A stretch of DNA of 64,000 nt, taken from NCBI GenBank assembly GCA_032718475.1, contig JAUCBJ010003629.1:21485-85484 (forward strand), written 5' to 3'. This DNA is from Nemertoderma westbladi. Lineage: Eukaryota > Xenacoelomorpha > Nemertodermatida > Nemertodermatidae. Below the pieces are notes generated by a model. That model had not been told where the DNA came from. It did not search any database and saw only the letters and a list, made by a program, of their open reading frames with translations. Every line of letters starts with the position of its first letter. Position 1 is the stretch's first letter. Below are positions 60,557 through 64,000 of this stretch, piece by piece. The position numbers were made by a program, and so were the translations under genes.

Positions 60557-62323
60557 GTGAAGTTAGAAGTGGCGGGTGGGGGGGGGGGGGCTACGGGCAC
60601 CCCACCGCGAGGGATTAGTAGCGAGAGAGGGGGGGCAGAGAGTGTCCCACAGGCGTCGGCGGATAATGCGCGGGCCGAGCTAGGTAAACCGCAACACCCG
60701 GCGACGGAGAGTAATAGGGGGATTGCGAGTATCCCCAGCGGCGTGCGATCGAGCAGAGAGAGGCAGGTTGACGTCGCGAGAGGGCAGACGAAGCGTCGAG
60801 CCCGATCAGAAGAGGGAAGAAGAACAGTGGAGTTTAACCGGGAGGTCGACGAGAGATCTCATGAGCCGGAATACTGCACTGAAAAGAGAAGAAGAGGAGA
60901 TAGTAGAAAAGGTGTCGCCACGAACGATAGGAGTGCGAGGACGGATAGCGGACCGTCGATAGTAGAGATGGAGTCAGGGAGTCAGTGGGGTCGAACTTCG
61001 GGAGATTGCCGTCGCCCCGGAGAAACGCACCGCACGCCAAGAGAGGGGTGCAGGACGTACCAATACAAAGTCGAGAACAGGAGAGGGGATCGGAGGGAGG
61101 CTTCCCGACGGGATATAGCTGCCGATCGAGAGTACGGTAGTCGCCGGGAGATTCGAGATTCGCGAAGATTAAACTTCGGTTCGAAAGGGCACATGCAGAC
61201 TGCAGGACATACTGTAGGCCTTACTGCACATACTATTATAGGCCATGCTGGGAGAGATAGAGTAGGCGATAGGGTAGCGCGAACGACGGGATTAAACCCG
61301 GAAGCCGCGGAGTACATACCGGTAGGTAGGCAGGAAGTGGGTAGGCCTATATCGGTACAGCAGCATGACTATAATACACAGGGACATAACATATATCCAG
61401 GGGAGGGGGGAGTTATTGGAGATAGACGTATGGGCCCCAATATATTAACATCAACCCCAGTACCAAACATACCGGCCGGGGGGGGGGGGGGGGGGCAGGG
61501 TGACATTCCCCCATCACAATATCGACAATATACCCCGATAGGAGCAAGAACATCGAACTCCCTGGACGAGAACAGGTCGTGCGGACAGTCGCTACCACAC
61601 GCGGCCGTACAGGGGACTGCTAGTCCACAGTTAGCTGGTAGCAGGGCCACACCGTGGCAGGGACAGAAAGAAAATAACACCAAAAATAAACATAATCCCA
61701 ATATACCCAGTAGGCCGAGTCTAGACAATCGAAACATTAAATCGGTACATATAAACCTAAGCGCGATACGTGAAGGACTATACAGGAAACGCTATAATCC
61801 AGGATTCCAATGTCAATTACATCGGGACGGAACCCATAAGACCAGGAGTTGCAAGTACTGGCAAGCGTTGCCCAAACGAGATCGTGTAGCCTACACAGAC
61901 GCAAACGGACTATGTCATCGATGTGTGGTAAAAGGACACAGATCCGGAGAGTGCTGGAAAGGGAGAGGATGTGAAAGGACTAAACCAGGGGCAGAGAAGT
62001 CCATGAGCAAACATAAAGGAGTCGGGAAAGTAGAAGGAGGCGTGTTGCATACGCACGCAGGACTGACACAGTGCGAGGGGGCATTACATGGGCAGACGTC
62101 GTGTATACCGAGGGACAAGCGGGGGTCGTCGAGGCCTTTAATGCCAGCGCAGTCGAAGAGAGTGTGGCGAAGAGTTAGAGGACGTATAGGAGGGCAGCGG
62201 GAGAATGCCTACTGGAAGAAGGGGCACCAGAAAATTTTTAGTCGTCCAAAGTTTTGGACTGAGGGGGGTGGGAATGAGGGCGAGACGCCCTTCCCACGCA
62301 TAAAATATAAAATAATTATTTAA
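60557..62323 (+). CDS. Gag-like C-terminal ORF of element 3 with zinc knuckles
   Basis: 588 residues; the first codons overlap a poly-G tract and the true start is probably inherited from the upstream part. It is mostly R, G, E and S-rich. At about residue 417 stands CQLHRDGTHKTRSC and at 452 CHRCVVKGHRSGEC, placed like the knuckles of BEL Gag (compare CALCDGPHRLSAC in element 1), except that the second Cys of the first knuckle is His. It ends at 62323 with no protease DSG motif or RT downstream. A further G run lies at 61479-61496. It would act as the RNA-binding part of Gag if expressed. Confidence 0.7.
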   Translation: MKLEVAGGGGGATGTPPRGISSERGGAESVPQASADNARAELGKPQHPATESNRGIASIPSGVRSSRERQVDVARGQTKRRARSEEGRRTVEFNREVDERSHEPEYCTEKRRRGDSRKGVATNDRSARTDSGPSIVEMESGSQWGRTSGDCRRPGETHRTPREGCRTYQYKVENRRGDRREASRRDIAADREYGSRREIRDSRRLNFGSKGHMQTAGHTVGLTAHTIIGHAGRDRVGDRVARTTGLNPEAAEYIPVGRQEVGRPISVQQHDYNTQGHNIYPGEGGVIGDRRMGPNILTSTPVPNIPAGGGGGGQGDIPPSQYRQYTPIGARTSNSLDENRSCGQSLPHAAVQGTASPQLAGSRATPWQGQKENNTKNKHNPNIPSRPSLDNRNIKSVHINLSAIREGLYRKRYNPGFQCQLHRDGTHKTRSCKYWQALPKRDRVAYTDANGLCHRCVVKGHRSGECWKGRGCERTKPGAEKSMSKHKGVGKVEGGVLHTHAGLTQCEGALHGQTSCIPRDKRGSSRPLMPAQSKRVWRRVRGRIGGQRENAYWKKGHQKIFSRPKFWTEGGGNEGETPFPRIKYKIII

Positions 62324-62999
62324 TTAAAAACAATAAAATAATTAAATAATAAAGTAGGTAGAAGTTAGGTAGTAAGAGAGTAGTACCGTTAGTTAGTTAG
62401 TTAGTTAGTTAGTTAGGAGGTACGTAGTACCGAGAGTTAGGAGTCAGTTAGTTAGAGGTGTTAGAGAAGTAGTAAGAGGGTACGTAGTACCGTTGGTTAG
62501 TAGAGTTAGAGGTTAGTAAGAGGGTACGTAGTACCGGTTAGTAAGAGTTAGTGGAGTTAGAAGCTAGTAAGAGGGTACGTAGTACCGGTTAGTAAGAGTT
62601 AGTGGAGTTAGAAGCTAGTAAGAGGGTACGTAGTACCAGTTAGTAAGAGTTAGTGGAGTTGGAAGTTAGTAAGAGGGTACGTAGTACCGGTTAGTAAGAG
62701 GGTACGTAGTACCGGTTAGCAAGAGTTAGTGGAGTTGGAAGTTAGTAAGAGGGTACGTAGTACCGATACTTAGTAGAGTTAGGAGTAGTAAGAGGGTACG
62801 TAGTACCGATAGTTAGTAGAGTTAGGAGTAGTAAGAGGGTACGTAGTACCATTAGTTAGAGAGTTAGTAAGAATTAGAGGGTACGTAGTACTGTTAGTTA
62901 GAGAGAGTAAGAGTAAGAAGGTACGTAGTACCCTTAGTTAGTAAAGAGAGTTAGATAAGTTAGTGAGAGGGTACGTAGTACCGTTAAGAGAGAGTTAGC
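62324..62999. repeat. Tandem repeat with GGTAC-GTA-GTACC hairpins
   Basis: Thirteen copies (one with a final T) of GGTACGTAGTACC at 62419, 62479, 62523, 62574, 62625, 62676, 62701, 62752, 62795, 62838, 62879, 62920 and 62970, in units of about 43-60 bp built on GTTAGTAAGAG. The GTTA runs near 62390 are simple repeats. Stem of five pairs with loop GTA. Confidence 0.9.
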
Positions 63000-63780
63000 A
63001 GAATAGAGTTAGTAGTAGAATGGTTGTGGGCACCGGAAGCGCCACGTAGAAAGTAGTAGCAGTAAGTTGAGGTTGTGGGCACCGTAAGCGCCACATAGTT
63101 CGAGTTAGTAGGGGATGCGCTGAACTTAGTGGGGCATGGGCGTGATGACGTGATTGATGTAAGAGCAGGGTATGTTAATTAGGGTGGGTGCCGGGCACAA
63201 GAGGTGCTGGGCACAAAAGTTAGTAGTAGAGTTAGTTGAGTTAGTAGAGAGTTAGTAGAGTTAGTAGTGGAGTTAGTAGAGAGTTAGTAGAGTTAGTAGA
63301 GAGTTAGTAGAGTTAGTAAGAGTTAGTAGTAGTTCACATAATTAACGTACCCACTCTGCCAGCACTCAGAGCGTCACGTGCAGTCGAGTAGACGAAAGGG
63401 AGTAAGATGTAGATAGAGTAGAGTGTAGAGACGGGCACATAGGGTGCCAGGTAGTAAAGTTAGAGAGTTAGAGGTAGTAGAGAGGGCACATAGGGTGCCA
63501 GGTAGTAGAGTTAGAGAGTTAGAAGTAGTAGAGACGGGCACATAGGGTGCCAGGTAGTAGAGTTAGAGGTAGTAGAGAGGGCACATAGGGTGCCAAGTAG
63601 TAGAGTTAGAGGTAGTAGTGATGGGCACATAGGGTGCCAGGTGGTAGAGTTAGAGAGTTAGAGGTAGTAGTGACGGGCACATAGGGTGCCAGGTGGTAGA
63701 GTTAGAGAGTTAGAGGTAGTAGAGTAGTAGAGAGGGCACATAGGGTGCCAGATAGTAGAGTGGTCGTGGGCACCATGAGC
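63000..63780. repeat. Tandem repeat with GGCAC-ATAGG-GTGCC hairpins
   Basis: Seven copies of GGCACATAGGGTGCC at 63434, 63485, 63537, 63580, 63624, 63676 and 63735, in units of about 43-59 bp. Another hairpin type, GTGGGCACC..AAGCGCCAC, occurs near 63025 and 63070 and in a variant near 63766. Between them are GTTAGTAGA simple repeats. Confidence 0.9.
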
Positions 63781-64000
63781 GCCACATAGTTAGAAGAGTC
63801 GGTAAGAGTTAGAGAGAGTTAGTAGAAGTAGAGAGTTAGTAGGAGTTAGTTAGACTTAGTAGAGTTAAAGTTAGTAGGCTTAGAGAGATAGTTAGAGTTA
63901 GTTAGCACACTAAAAACCCACTACCCAGTGACAGTTGACAGCAACCCAGTGGCATCTTAGTAGTGACGTATAGTACATGATACCGGCCCTACGCCTAGCT
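63781..64000. other. End of window, nothing further recognised
   Basis: GTTAGTAG simple repeats, then about 90 bp of unique sequence to the edge. No LTR copy seen. Confidence 0.5.

Larger units (their letters stand above)
55125..64000 (+). mobile_element. BEL-like LTR element 3, left part, runs off the window
   Basis: A putative LTR of 3457 bp is followed by a Gag-like coding region (58651-62323) with BEL-type knuckles, then 1.7 kb of tandem hairpin repeats without pol. The start just after the LTR is GTAATTG, the same GTAA seen in elements 1 and 2. No 3' LTR lies within the window, so the boundaries and target duplication cannot be confirmed. Confidence 0.6.

Overview
The window is eukaryotic and looks like repeat-rich, AT-rich DNA from an invertebrate animal. 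It shows spliced-exon structure (a single exon of an amine-type GPCR), BEL/Pao LTR retrotransposons, RTE-type and CR1-type LINEs, tRNA-derived SINEs, a P-element/THAP-type DNA transposon, piggyBac-like MITEs and many minisatellites. I see nothing bacterial and cannot name the species. All identifications are by eye from motifs; no database search was run.

Layout. 1-4168: microsatellite, a duplicated 25-bp minisatellite joined to LINE 3' tails, a minus-strand LINE endonuclease fragment, one receptor exon (3271-3435) and the left end of a 30-bp minisatellite. 4169-15414: BEL element 1, inserted into that minisatellite with a TCCTG target duplication. Its 1183-bp LTRs differ at only two sites I could find. 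It has gag and protease, but reverse transcriptase, most of RNase H and integrase are absent; a zinc-knuckle accessory ORF lies downstream. 15415-22367: the rest of the minisatellite, two LINE fragments, and a long inverted minisatellite built from two unit types. 22368-40842: BEL element 2 on the minus strand, 18.5 kb, with 2179-bp LTRs and CTGGG target duplications. It has a charged coiled-coil Gag, RT/RNase H and integrase (separated by one in-frame TAG) and a 1235-residue downstream accessory ORF, but no visible Gag core, Gag knuckle or protease aspartate. 40843-55124: nested elements, with an RTE LINE inside a P-type transposon, that transposon inside a CR1 LINE, and the same CR1 LINE also split by a piggyBac-like MITE. 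55125-64000: the left part of BEL element 3, with a very long putative LTR, Gag-like ORFs broken near poly-G tracts, no pol, and a hairpin-rich tandem-repeat tail that runs off the window.

How the genes fit together. The three BEL-like elements carry different, partly complementary subsets of the usual gag-PR-RT-RH-IN set, so trans-complementation is a reasonable but unproven inference. Elements 1 and 2 share an accessory CCHC protein family in the place where env would lie, which I do not recognise. Each element also carries its own reiterated short palindrome or hairpin. The clearest is an 18-bp palindrome (consensus CCAAACCCGCGGGTTTGG) found eight times across element 2, in all three coding frames and in non-coding DNA. 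This is the strongest candidate here for something undescribed.
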